NCBI GenBank assembly: GCA_031283405.1
Contig: JAITBX010000238.1
Span: 1-24,276 of the forward strand
Direction: 5' to 3'
Length of the DNA: 24,276 bases
From: Burkholderiales bacterium
GTDB lineage: Bacteria; Pseudomonadota; Gammaproteobacteria; Burkholderiales; Casimicrobiaceae
Shown: piece by piece, positions 1 through 7,428 of the stretch
Position numbering within the stretch: the first letter of the stretch is position 1
Layout: each line of letters begins with the position of its first letter
The notes under the pieces: generated by a model
What the model saw: the letters and a program-made list of their open reading frames with translations, nothing else
Databases searched by the model: none
What the model was told of the DNA's origin: nothing
Made by a program: the position numbers and the translations under genes

Positions 1-286
1 AGTCCGCCCTGAACAATTCAAATTCTCCCATGAAGAAAGAAGCCGTATAGGCTAAAAAAGCATTGCAAGATTTGCAGGAAACAGGCACATTACCCCTCGG
101 AATCCTGCAAATATTTACGAGGATTCAATGGCTCCGAAAGCGCCGAACAGAGAGAAAGACCTCTACCGTTACCCCCTGCGGGAACACATCAACCTGAAAC
201 ACCCGTTGCGAAGATTGAAATCGCGCGTAGGACGAGTGATGCGCGATGTTGAACGCCGTCTTGAAACAGTTTGTGAGGACATCCTC
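1..286 (+). pseudogene. Possible truncated IS-type transposase N-terminus
   Basis: A reading frame opens with ATG at 128, with GAGG five bases upstream, and gives about 53 residues of natural-looking basic sequence (LYRYPLREHI, then HPLRRLK near residues 24-30). It then runs into the fimV terminator hairpin. The HPLR-(I/L)-K pattern followed by a helix faintly resembles the N-terminal DUF772 region of IS5/IS1182-type transposases, but the match is weak and no DDE domain is present. Just upstream is a 10-bp perfect inverted repeat (70-79 with 103-112), which could be a transposon end or a hairpin. Bases 1-60 show nothing recognisable. It may instead be an unrelated decayed ORF. Confidence 0.25.
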
Positions 287-317
287 AAAAAAAAAGCGCC
301 GTGTTTCCACACGGCGC
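287..317 (-). terminator. Rho-independent terminator of fimV
   Basis: On the minus strand a perfect 9-bp GC-rich stem (296-304 with 309-317, 4-base loop) is followed directly by nine T residues (287-295). It lies about 40 bases beyond the fimV stop codon, where the end of the asd-fimV transcript is expected. Confidence 0.85.
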
Positions 318-354
318 GATGTTTTCAAAAGAGCTTTGCTGCTGCGCTTTTTCC

Positions 355-3117
355 CTATGACAAACTTTGCAGGATGGCGTTCGCTTCGGCTTTCTGTTGC
401 TCGTCGCCTTCCAGCAGAACTTCCTGCAGGATTTCGCGGCAGGCTTCGGCGTCGCCGGTGGCCTGATAGGCGCGGGCGAGGTCGAGCTTGGTCGCGGCGT
501 CGTGCCACTGCCCTTCAAGGATCGACGGCGACGGATCTTCGGCGATGCTGTCGTTGTCCGAGAAATCAAGATCGGCCAAACTCGGCGCTCGCATCTCCTG
601 CTCCTTCTCCGCATCGATTTGCGGCGTATCAAAATCGTCCAAATTGAATTCCATGTCCGACTGCTGTTGCGGAATCGTCGTTTGGTTGACCCGCTCTTCC
701 GGCTTGCCGAAATTCTTGAAGCGGCTCAATTCTTCCAGATCGAGATCGACGCCGAAATCTTCTTGCGGTTCCTTCGCTGTCGAGGTGTCGTCCATACTGA
801 AGGTGTAATCCTTCACCGGCGACTGCGGCGCCAATGTGTTTCCTCGCGTTTCGACGGCGCGATTGGCAACATCGACGGCGCGCTCGGCAATCGAGCGCCC
901 CTCCATCGGCGTGAAACCGCGCGGATCGACAGCTTGCCCGCTCACCCGCAGAGGCTCGGTAGCGACGTTGGAACCGGTGATCTCACCTTCGGTGATGGCG
1001 CCGGCAAAAAGCGCGTTCCCCGGCAACAAGCGTTGCCCGATCATTGCAGCTCTCTGCCAGTATTCGCCCTTGCCTTGCGTCAACGCCTGCAACTGACGAG
1101 CGGTATCTTCAAACTCCGCCGTCTTCTTCTGATCGGCGTAAACCTCCAGCAATTTGAGGAAGACGTCCTGACGATCCGGTCCGCGCTTGAGCGCGTCGCG
1201 CAGGATTTCTTCCGCCTGCTGGGCGCGATCGTAGGCCAGATAAACGTCGGCCTCGGCCAGCGGGTCAACTTCGCCGGTGTCGATGCCGCCCAGTCCTTCG
1301 CGGCTGAACTCGCTCAGAATCGAATTGCTGCTGGCTGTCGCGTTCGCGGAATGCGCACTTTCGACGCCGCCGCTCACTGAACTGAGCGACGAATGCGGCG
1401 ACAGCGTTCCGCCGGTAGTGGTTGCGCTGGTCGTGGTCACGCCAAACAAACTATCAACGGCGGCCTCTTCGGCGCGACGGCGACGGTACGCTACGAAAAT
1501 TCCGCCCGCCACGATCAATACCAACGCGCCGACAAGCCATGTCCAGTTGTCCGAAGCGATGCCAAGAATGGTGTCAACCATGCTCGGTTCCGGCGGAGGA
1601 GGCGGGGGCGGTATTCTTTTTTTGGTCGGCGGCGCTACCGGCGGTTGCGGCGGTTGCGCCGGAGCCGCTTCACCACCACCTGCCGGCGGAGGCATCGTCG
1701 TGCTGGCGCCATTTGCCGGTGGCGTTACTGCCGACTGCGCTGCGCCGACTGCTTTGGCGTCCGCTGCCGCTTTTGCATCCGCTGCTGCTTTAGCGTCCGC
1801 TGCTGCTTTGGCGTCTGCCGCTGCTTTGGCGTCTGCCGCTGCTTTGGCATCTGCTGTCGCTTTGGTGTCCGCCGCTGTTTTGGCTTTGTTGGCCGCGTCT
1901 GCCTGCGCCTGCATATCGGCGAGTTGCTTGTTCTTCATTTCCAACTGAAGTTGCAACTTCTTAACGATATCTTCAAGGTCTTTGACGCGCGACTCTTGTT
2001 CCTTCAGCGCTTTCTGCGCAGCAATCAAATCTTCGGCTTTCGCGTTGTCCGCTGCCGCATTGCCTTTGCCCGCGCCTTTTCCTTTTCCGCCCTGCTGGCC
2101 GGGAGCGCCGGATGAAATTTTCAGTTGCGCACCGCTCGTTCCGGTGTTATCGACGACCGGCGGCATCTTTGTGATCGTGCCCGTTGTTGTCTGGCTGCCC
2201 GCGCCTTGACGAACCTGCGTCGGTTGCGCGGCGACTTGTTCGAGATAGTTGTGCCATTCGGAAACCTGCACATGCACGACACGATTGGCTTTGCTCGCTT
2301 CGATCGCCGCCATTTCGTCTTTGCTCGGCACTTGCAAAACCGCGCCGCTGCGCAGGCGGTTCATGTTCTTGTTGGCAAACGCGCTCGGATTGGCTTCGTA
2401 AAGAGCCGCCAGCGCTTGATTCAGGGTGATTTCTTCGGGCTTGTACGTTTTGGCGATTCCCGACAGCGTGTCGCCGCGCTGCACGGTGTAGGTGTCTCCC
2501 GAGGCGCTTGCCGCGCTACCGCCGGACGGCGCGACGGAGGCTGATCCGGTCACGCGGGAATGCGGTGTCGGGCGCTTGCCCGACGGCGCTGCCGAGGCGG
2601 TGGTGGGTGGCGTTGACGGCGGAGTTGCTGCTGCTGTCGTCGTTCCGGCAGCTTCCTTCGCTTTCACGCGACCGGAAACCGTCGCCTGCGCCGCCGGAAT
2701 CACCGGCTCCGGCGTACCTGCTGCCGGCGGATCCAGAAGCACCGTGTATTCACGCAAAGCGTGACCTGCCGGCCAATTGACTTCGACCAGAAGATCGACG
2801 TAAGGCTCGGTCACGGGCTGCGACGATGCGACTTTCAAAAAGGCGCTGCCGTCGGGGCGGTTTTCGACCGTCACCTTGGTGCGCGACAACACGCCCTGAT
2901 ACACCAGGTCTTTTTCCTGATAAAGCGACGGCGCCGCGACCTTGGCAGTCAGTTCAGAGAACTCTTCCTTCGTTCCCATCAACTCAATCTGCGCATTCAG
3001 CGGCTGCCCAAGCGCGGATCGAACCGTCAACTTTCCAAGACCCAAAGCCCAAGCGCCTTGAGACAGCGTCAGTGCGATTACCAGAAAGCCCAATCTCAAA
3101 ATGTCTTTTTTCTGCAT
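355..3117 (-). CDS. fimV: FimV-family LysM-containing inner-membrane pilus/polarity protein
   Basis: 920 residues. Order of parts: Sec signal peptide (about 1-24, ending AWA); the conserved FimV N-terminal domain (about 25-130, with LGKLTVRSALGQPLNA); LysM peptidoglycan-binding domain (about 208-265, YTVQRGDTLSGIAKTY); coiled coil (about 365-410); seven near-identical hexapeptide units rich in AAADAK (about 414-456); proline-rich linker; one transmembrane helix (about 521-543, then RRRR); a cytoplasmic acidic part with TPR-like helices (about 614-700); and the conserved FimV C-terminal domain (about 870-918). In Pseudomonas and Neisseria relatives FimV/TspA organises type IV pili and cell-pole functions. 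The start has AGAGG six bases upstream. It follows asd as in other betaproteobacteria but has its own promoter and terminator. Expected neighbours beyond it, such as truA, are absent from the window. Confidence 0.93.
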   Translation of the reverse strand: MQKKDILRLGFLVIALTLSQGAWALGLGKLTVRSALGQPLNAQIELMGTKEEFSELTAKVAAPSLYQEKDLVYQGVLSRTKVTVENRPDGSAFLKVASSQPVTEPYVDLLVEVNWPAGHALREYTVLLDPPAAGTPEPVIPAAQATVSGRVKAKEAAGTTTAAATPPSTPPTTASAAPSGKRPTPHSRVTGSASVAPSGGSAASASGDTYTVQRGDTLSGIAKTYKPEEITLNQALAALYEANPSAFANKNMNRLRSGAVLQVPSKDEMAAIEASKANRVVHVQVSEWHNYLEQVAAQPTQVRQGAGSQTTTGTITKMPPVVDNTGTSGAQLKISSGAPGQQGGKGKGAGKGNAAADNAKAEDLIAAQKALKEQESRVKDLEDIVKKLQLQLEMKNKQLADMQAQADAANKAKTAADTKATADAKAAADAKAAADAKAAADAKAAADAKAAADAKAVGAAQSAVTPPANGASTTMPPPAGGGEAAPAQPPQPPVAPPTKKRIPPPPPPPEPSMVDTILGIASDNWTWLVGALVLIVAGGIFVAYRRRRAEEAAVDSLFGVTTTSATTTGGTLSPHSSLSSVSGGVESAHSANATASSNSILSEFSREGLGGIDTGEVDPLAEADVYLAYDRAQQAEEILRDALKRGPDRQDVFLKLLEVYADQKKTAEFEDTARQLQALTQGKGEYWQRAAMIGQRLLPGNALFAGAITEGEITGSNVATEPLRVSGQAVDPRGFTPMEGRSIAERAVDVANRAVETRGNTLAPQSPVKDYTFSMDDTSTAKEPQEDFGVDLDLEELSRFKNFGKPEERVNQTTIPQQQSDMEFNLDDFDTPQIDAEKEQEMRAPSLADLDFSDNDSIAEDPSPSILEGQWHDAATKLDLARAYQATGDAEACREILQEVLLEGDEQQKAEANAILQSLS
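1751..1876 (-). repeat. 18-bp in-frame tandem repeat inside fimV
   Basis: Seven 18-bp units (1751, 1769, 1787, 1805, 1823, 1841 and 1859) encode alternating AAADAK-like hexapeptides just before the proline-rich linker. The units at 1805 and 1823 are identical at the DNA level; the others differ by a few bases. All keep frame, so a change in unit number would alter only linker length. Confidence 0.9.
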
Positions 3118-3178
3118 TGCAACCTCTTAGGGAAAATGATTGCCTGAAGCTAACATAACATCATGGACTTAGCTTCGC

Positions 3179-3201
3179 AAGCTCAACCAATGGTTGAGCT
3201 T
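3179..3201. promoter_or_regulatory. 23-base palindrome in fimV leader
   Basis: Half-sites AAGCTCAACCA and TGGTTGAGCTT flank a single central base, an exact 11+1+11 palindrome. It lies about 60-80 bases upstream of the fimV start, downstream of the predicted promoter. It could be a DNA operator or, as RNA, an 11-bp hairpin. On the minus strand its right arm also overlaps a second possible hairpin (AGCTT-GCG-AAGCT), so the two are mutually exclusive. Confidence 0.5.
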
Positions 3202-3264
3202 TGCCGGAATCTCGGACGCCCCCGGCATACATGCCTCCATGTCGGGTCGTTTCCTCGCCCGACT

Positions 3265-3293
3265 ACTATAAATTGCGGAGGGCACTATCGCAA
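3265..3293 (-). promoter_or_regulatory. Sigma70-type promoter for fimV
   Basis: On the minus strand TTGCGA (3288-3293) and TATAGT (3265-3270) are separated by exactly 17 bases. The -10 box matches consensus at 5 of 6 positions, the -35 at 4 of 6. The predicted start near 3258 gives a leader of about 140 nt. Confidence 0.55.
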
Positions 3294-3417
3294 AGCACCT
3301 TGGCTGGTATTCCTGCCCATATGGCATTTTTTTAACAGACTGTTGCATTCATGCAAGTTGTCTTTTCCTTTTTTGCGGCAAAAATGTATCTCGAAGCCCG
3401 AAAATGACGGAAGCCTC

Positions 3418-4530
3418 CTACTGTTGCCGCAAAATCATCAACATCCGCCGCACCGGCTCGGCCGCGCCCCACAGCAATTGATCGCCGCAAGTGAACGCCG
3501 ATAAATACTCGTTGCCGATATTGAGTTTGCGCAACCGTCCGACCGGCACCGTCAGCGTGCCGCTCACCGCCGCCGGCGTCAGCTCGCGCACCGAGTCTTC
3601 TTTGCGGTTGGACACAACGCTGACCCATTCGTTGCCGGCGGCGACCACGTTCTCAATTTCATCGAGCGGCACGTCGCGCTTCAGTTTGATGGTCAAGCCC
3701 TGCGAGTGACAACGCATCGCGCTGACCCGCACACAAATGCCGTCGACCGGCACCGGCGTTTTTTCGGTACCGAGAATCTTGTTAGTTTCGGCCAGTCCTT
3801 TCCATTCCTCGCGGCTCTGGCCGTTTCCCATTTCCTTGTCGACCCACGGGATCAAGCTTCCGGCCAACGGCGCGCCGAAATTTTCGGTCGGCAGCGTTTT
3901 GCTTCGCAAAACTTCGGTGACTTTGCGATCGATATCGAGAATCGCCGACGCCGGGTCGGCCAATTCTCCGGCTACCGCTTGATGCAAAACGCCCATTTGC
4001 GCCAGCAATTCGCGCATGTGCTGTGCGCCGGCGCCCGACGCGGACTGATAAGTCATGGAACTCACCCATTCGACCAATCCGTGCCGGAACAATCCGCCCA
4101 GCGCCATCAGCATCAGACTTACCGTGCAGTTACCGCCGATGTAATCCTTGATGCCTTTATCCAGCGCTGCGTCGATCACGTCGCGGTTGATCGGGTCGAG
4201 CACAATCACCGCGTCGTCCTTCATCCGCAACGCCGACGCCGCGTCGATCCAATAGCCTTTCCAACCGGCTTTTCGTAACTGCGGATGGATTTCGTTGGTG
4301 TAATCGCCGCCCTGACACGTCACAATCGCTTCCATTGTTGAAAGCGCTACGATATCGGCGGCGTCTTTCAGCGGCGGCGCCGCCACACCGACATTCGGCG
4401 CTGCGCCGCCTATGTTCGACGTAGTGAAAAACACCGGCTCCAATCCGGCAAAATCGTTTTCCTCGCGCATCCGCGCCATTAGTACCGAGCCGACCATTCC
4501 GCGCCAACCGACGAATCCAATCCGTTTCAT
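3418..4530 (-). CDS. asd: Aspartate-semialdehyde dehydrogenase
   Basis: 370 residues, full length for the Gram-negative Asd type. It reduces aspartyl phosphate to aspartate semialdehyde with NADPH, the branch point to lysine/diaminopimelate, threonine and methionine. The N-terminal Rossmann motif is GFVGWRGMVGS. The active-site cysteine is at exactly 135 (GGNCTVSL), the partner glutamine is Q162, and substrate/catalytic residues fall at R268 and H275 (GICVRVSAMRCHS). The start is preceded by an AAAGAG-type purine stretch. It follows leuB by 52 bases and precedes fimV, the usual betaproteobacterial order, and probably belongs to the leu transcript. Confidence 0.97.
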   Translation of the reverse strand: MKRIGFVGWRGMVGSVLMARMREENDFAGLEPVFFTTSNIGGAAPNVGVAAPPLKDAADIVALSTMEAIVTCQGGDYTNEIHPQLRKAGWKGYWIDAASALRMKDDAVIVLDPINRDVIDAALDKGIKDYIGGNCTVSLMLMALGGLFRHGLVEWVSSMTYQSASGAGAQHMRELLAQMGVLHQAVAGELADPASAILDIDRKVTEVLRSKTLPTENFGAPLAGSLIPWVDKEMGNGQSREEWKGLAETNKILGTEKTPVPVDGICVRVSAMRCHSQGLTIKLKRDVPLDEIENVVAAGNEWVSVVSNRKEDSVRELTPAAVSGTLTVPVGRLRKLNIGNEYLSAFTCGDQLLWGAAEPVRRMLMILRQQ

Positions 4531-4582
4531 GATTTCTCTTTCTGCTTTCTGAATTTTGAATCTTGATACCTGATGATCGCGT

Positions 4583-5665
4583 TCACGCCAGCGCCGCTAC
4601 TACTGCGTCTCCCATCTCGCGCGTTCCGATTTTCTTCATCCCTTCTTCCCAGATGTCGGCGGTACGCAAACCGTCGTCCAGCACGCGCGACACCGCCGCC
4701 TCGATCCGTCGCGCTGCTGTTTCATATTGCAAGCTGTAACGCAGCATCATTGCCGTCGACAAAATGGTGGCCAGCGGATTGGCGAGGTTCTTGCCCGCAA
4801 TGTCGGGCGCCGAACCGTGAATCGGTTCATACATTCCTTTGCCGTTTTCGTCGAGCGACGCCGACGGCAACATCCCGATGGAGCCGGTCAGCATCGACGC
4901 TTCGTCCGACAGAATATCGCCGAACATGTTGCCGGTAACGACCACATCGAATTGTTTCGGTTGGCGCACCAGTTGCATCGCCGCGTTGTCCACCAGCATG
5001 TGCGACAACGCCACGTCGGGATACTCCTTCGCCGTTTCGATAACGACATCGCGCCATAACTGTGTCGTTTCGAGCACGTTCATCTTGTCGACCGAACAAA
5101 GTTTTTTGCTGCGCTTGCGCGTTGCTTCAAACGCGACCTTCGCAATCCGCCGAATCTCGCTTTCCGAATACACCATCGTGTTGAGGCCGACGCGCTCTTC
5201 CTTGCCGTTGATGCTGCGCTTTTCTATCCCGCGCGGCTCGCCGAAATAAATATCGCCGGTCAGTTCGCGCACAATCAAAATATCGAGCCCGGCCACCACC
5301 TCGGCTTTCAGCGTCGAAGCGTTCGCCAGTTGCGGGTACACCACGGCAGGCCGTAGATTGGCAAACAGATTCAAATCCTTGCGAATGCCGAGCAATCCGC
5401 GCTCCGGCCGTTGCGGGCGCGGCAAGTTGTCCCACTTCGGCCCGCCGACCGCGCCGAGCAACACCGCATCGGCCTCACGCGCCTTGCGCCGCGTTTCTTC
5501 GGGATACGGATCGCCGGCGGCATCAACGGCGCAACCGCCCAGCAAGCCGGTATCCATTTCCAGCGCAATCGCGCCTTCTTTCTTGAGCGCGGAAAGCACC
5601 TTCACCGCTTCCGCAACAATTTCCTGACCGATGCCATCACCCGGCAACACCAACACTTTTGCCAT
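4583..5665 (-). CDS. leuB: 3-isopropylmalate dehydrogenase
   Basis: 360 residues, a normal LeuB length. It oxidises and decarboxylates 3-isopropylmalate to 2-oxoisocaproate with NAD+, the third leucine-specific step. Visible signatures are LPGDGIGQEI at the N-terminus, the arginine-rich substrate segment RPERGLLGIRKDL, IVRELTGDIYFGEPRG, and the NAD-binding end HGSAPDIAGKNLANP. The start has AGGA about eight bases upstream. It lies in the leuC-leuD-leuB series, separated from leuD by the PEBP-like gene and a small hairpin repeat. Confidence 0.97.
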   Translation of the reverse strand: MAKVLVLPGDGIGQEIVAEAVKVLSALKKEGAIALEMDTGLLGGCAVDAAGDPYPEETRRKAREADAVLLGAVGGPKWDNLPRPQRPERGLLGIRKDLNLFANLRPAVVYPQLANASTLKAEVVAGLDILIVRELTGDIYFGEPRGIEKRSINGKEERVGLNTMVYSESEIRRIAKVAFEATRKRSKKLCSVDKMNVLETTQLWRDVVIETAKEYPDVALSHMLVDNAAMQLVRQPKQFDVVVTGNMFGDILSDEASMLTGSIGMLPSASLDENGKGMYEPIHGSAPDIAGKNLANPLATILSTAMMLRYSLQYETAARRIEAAVSRVLDDGLRTADIWEEGMKKIGTREMGDAVVAALA

Positions 5666-5713
5666 TTTCCATCCTTTATGGCCGTTATAAAAAACGGCGC
5701 AAATTCAAATCAA

Positions 5714-5742
5714 TCCCTCTCCCACTACTTGCGGGAGAGGGG
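5714..5742. repeat. CCCTCTCCC/GGGAGAGGG hairpin
   Basis: An inverted repeat CCCTCTCCC (5715-5723) and GGGAGAGGG (5733-5741) with a 9-base loop sits in the 117-base gap between the PEBP-like gene and leuB. The arms match the outer stem of the larger dispersed element at 11751. It could act as a processing or partial termination signal inside the leu transcript; only a short T run follows on the plus strand. Confidence 0.55.
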
Positions 5743-5782
5743 AATTTTGTACACGCTTGCGTAAATCAGCGTCTCTTGATTT

Positions 5783-6340
5783 TCAACGCCCATAATAAGC
5801 CACAAAACTGGCTTTAGCGATCACTTCGGTGTGGAGCATGAAGCCCGCCATCGCAGCGGTCGCCTCGGGAGGCAGATCGAGCTTTTCGGTTTTCAACGCA
5901 TAGACGGTGAAGATGTAACGATGCGGTTTGTCGCCTTTGGGCGGACAAGCGCCGCCGAAACCGGCTTGCCCGGAATCGGTTCGGACTTGTTGCGCGTTTT
6001 TCGGCAGGGCTTTACCCGACGGATCGCCGGCGCCTTCGGCAAGCTGGTTGACCGTCGCCGGAATATTCACGACCACCCAATGCCACCACCCCGAACCGGT
6101 CGGCGCGTCCGGATCATAGACCGTCACGGCAAAGCTCTTGGTCCCCGGCGGCGCATCCTTCCAGACAAGCGCGGGCGAGGTGTTTTTGCCGCTGCAACCG
6201 AAACCGTTAGAAACCTGGTCGAGGGACAATTGCCCTTCGGCCCTGACGGTGGGGCTGCTCAACGAAAACGTGTTGACCGCACCGCACGCCATCGAAAAAA
6301 CAAAAACAACGACAAACAACAAAGCGCGAATCACATTCAT
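5783..6340 (-). CDS. Exported YbhB/YbcL-type phosphatidylethanolamine-binding-like protein
   Basis: 185 residues: an N-terminal hydrophobic export signal (about 1-19, ending SMAC-GAV), then a bacterial PEBP domain. Family signatures include CSGKNTSPALVWKDAPPGTKS, the DPDAPTGSGWWHWVVVNIP ligand-site segment, and GGACPPKGDKPHRYIFTVYAL. A cysteine follows the hydrophobic segment, but the preceding SMA is not a canonical lipobox, so lipoprotein status is open. The ATG has GGAG eight bases upstream. It sits between leuD and leuB, where leucine operons normally have no such gene. The ligand and role of bacterial YbhB proteins are not established. Confidence 0.85.
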   Translation of the reverse strand: MNVIRALLFVVVFVFSMACGAVNTFSLSSPTVRAEGQLSLDQVSNGFGCSGKNTSPALVWKDAPPGTKSFAVTVYDPDAPTGSGWWHWVVVNIPATVNQLAEGAGDPSGKALPKNAQQVRTDSGQAGFGGACPPKGDKPHRYIFTVYALKTEKLDLPPEATAAMAGFMLHTEVIAKASFVAYYGR

Positions 6341-6403
6341 GATGAGTCTCCGATCAAATAATTTCCGCAGATTGACAATAAAACGTTCTGTCAGTCGAAT
6401 CGC

Positions 6404-7042
6404 CTACGTAAACAACCACGGCGCAACTTGCCGCCGCTTCGTTTCATACGCGCAAACCTCGTCGGTGTGCGCCAAAGTCAAGCCGATTTCATCGAGCCCG
6501 TTCAACAAACAATGTTTGCGGTGCGCGGTAATCTCGAATTTGAACGATTGCCCCGACGGCGTCGTCACCGTCTGCGCCGCCAGATCGATAGTCAACCGAT
6601 AACCTTCCTGCGCCGCCGTCTCCCGAAACAACTGATCCACCGCTGCTGTTGGCAACACAATCGGCAACAGCCCGTTCTTATAACAGTTGTTGAAAAAAAT
6701 ATCGGCGAAACTCGGCGCAATCACCGCCCGAAAGCCGTAACCGTCGAGCGCCCACGGCGCATGTTCGCGCGACGAACCGCAGCCGAAATTTTCACGCGCC
6801 AGCAAAATCTCCGCATGTTGATAACGCGGTTGGTTCAGCACGAAATCGGGATTTATGGGACGCTCGTCGCAACTCATCCCCGGCTCGCCGTGATCGAGAT
6901 AGCGCCATTCGTCGAACAGATTGGGGCCGAAGCCGGTGCGATAAATCGATTTCAGAAACTGTTTCGGGATGATCGCATCGGTATCGACGTTGGCGCGATC
7001 CAGCGGGCACACTAATCCTTGTAACGTTGTAAAGGTTTTCAT
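6404..7042 (-). CDS. leuD: 3-isopropylmalate dehydratase small subunit
   Basis: 212 residues from the chosen start. With LeuC it isomerises 2-isopropylmalate to 3-isopropylmalate in leucine synthesis. Signatures are the conserved start MKTFTTLQGLVCPLDRANVD, DAIIPKQFLKS, and the swivelling-domain segment NFGCGSSREHAPWAL. A longer frame opens at 7078, but homologous proteins begin at MKxFT, and the ATG at 7040-7042 overlaps the stop of the VOC gene (ATGA) with CGGAG eight bases upstream, so this start is preferred. The gene is thus translationally coupled to the VOC gene. Confidence 0.95.
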   Translation of the reverse strand: MKTFTTLQGLVCPLDRANVDTDAIIPKQFLKSIYRTGFGPNLFDEWRYLDHGEPGMSCDERPINPDFVLNQPRYQHAEILLARENFGCGSSREHAPWALDGYGFRAVIAPSFADIFFNNCYKNGLLPIVLPTAAVDQLFRETAAQEGYRLTIDLAAQTVTTPSGQSFKFEITAHRKHCLLNGLDEIGLTLAHTDEVCAYETKRRQVAPWLFT

Positions 7043-7428
7043 TTCATTTCTCCGAAGGAACCCGATGATCGGCGGCAAACCGCTTCGATGTTATGACCGT
7101 CCGGATCAAACACGAAAGCGCCATAGTAATCGGGATGGTAATGCGGGCGCAGTCCCGGCGCGCCGTTATCGCGGCCGCCTGCGGCAATCGCCGCCGCGTA
7201 AAAAGCATCGACGTGCTCGCGGCTGTCAACACCGAAGGCCACATGAACCGGCGAGATATTTGCCTGATCAGCGCGAATCCAGAAATCGGGCTTGGGCGGT
7301 ACGCCAAAACCGGCAACGTCGCTCCCGAACTCTCTTAAAACGCAATAGCCTATCGCGCCGAGTGCTGCTTCGTAAAATGCCTTGCTGCGCGCGAAATTAC
7401 TGACGGAAATAGAAAGGTGATCGATCAT
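7039..7428 (-). CDS. VOC (glyoxalase/bleomycin-resistance fold) protein embedded in leu operon
   Basis: 129 residues, one vicinal-oxygen-chelate domain made of two beta-alpha-beta-beta-beta modules. The first is MIDHLSISVSNFARSKAFYE, the second begins near SPVHVAFGVDS and ends FDPDGHNIEAV. Likely metal ligands are H4, H62 and E115. The start at 7428 overlaps the leuC stop by ATGA and its own stop overlaps leuD by ATGA, so it is coupled on both sides. A frame opening at 7458 would add ten residues not typical of the family. The substrate is unknown: it may be a dioxygenase-like, lyase-like or binding protein. Its place suggests co-expression with isopropylmalate isomerase, not a proven role in leucine synthesis. 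Confidence 0.88.
   Translation of the reverse strand: MIDHLSISVSNFARSKAFYEAALGAIGYCVLREFGSDVAGFGVPPKPDFWIRADQANISPVHVAFGVDSREHVDAFYAAAIAAGGRDNGAPGLRPHYHPDYYGAFVFDPDGHNIEAVCRRSSGSFGEMK

Larger units (their letters stand above)
3118..3417 (-). other. asd-fimV intergenic region / structured fimV leader
   Basis: 300 bases between the asd stop and the fimV start. It holds the fimV promoter (3265-3293), a hairpin at the expected transcription start (GTCGGG/CCCGAC, 3241-3263), a 23-base palindrome (3179-3201) and the fimV ribosome binding site. A smaller inverted repeat, TTGCAT/ATGCAA, lies near 3345. No convincing terminator for asd is seen, so some read-through into fimV is possible. Confidence 0.6.

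Noticed and set aside
367..1380. Long plus-strand frame opposite fimV (337 codons)
   Set aside because: It is antisense to a well-supported fimV, has arginine-rich low-complexity translation and no domain; GC-rich third positions keep the frame open.
3150..3260. Cyclic-di-GMP riboswitch before fimV
   Set aside because: A GCAAAGC-like piece is present, but the conserved GEMM core, tetraloop and receptor are not found in the right order.
7043..7078. LeuD start at 7078 adding twelve residues
   Set aside because: The extension lies inside the VOC gene, is not typical of LeuD, and the ATGA overlap with a good ribosome binding site supports 7042.
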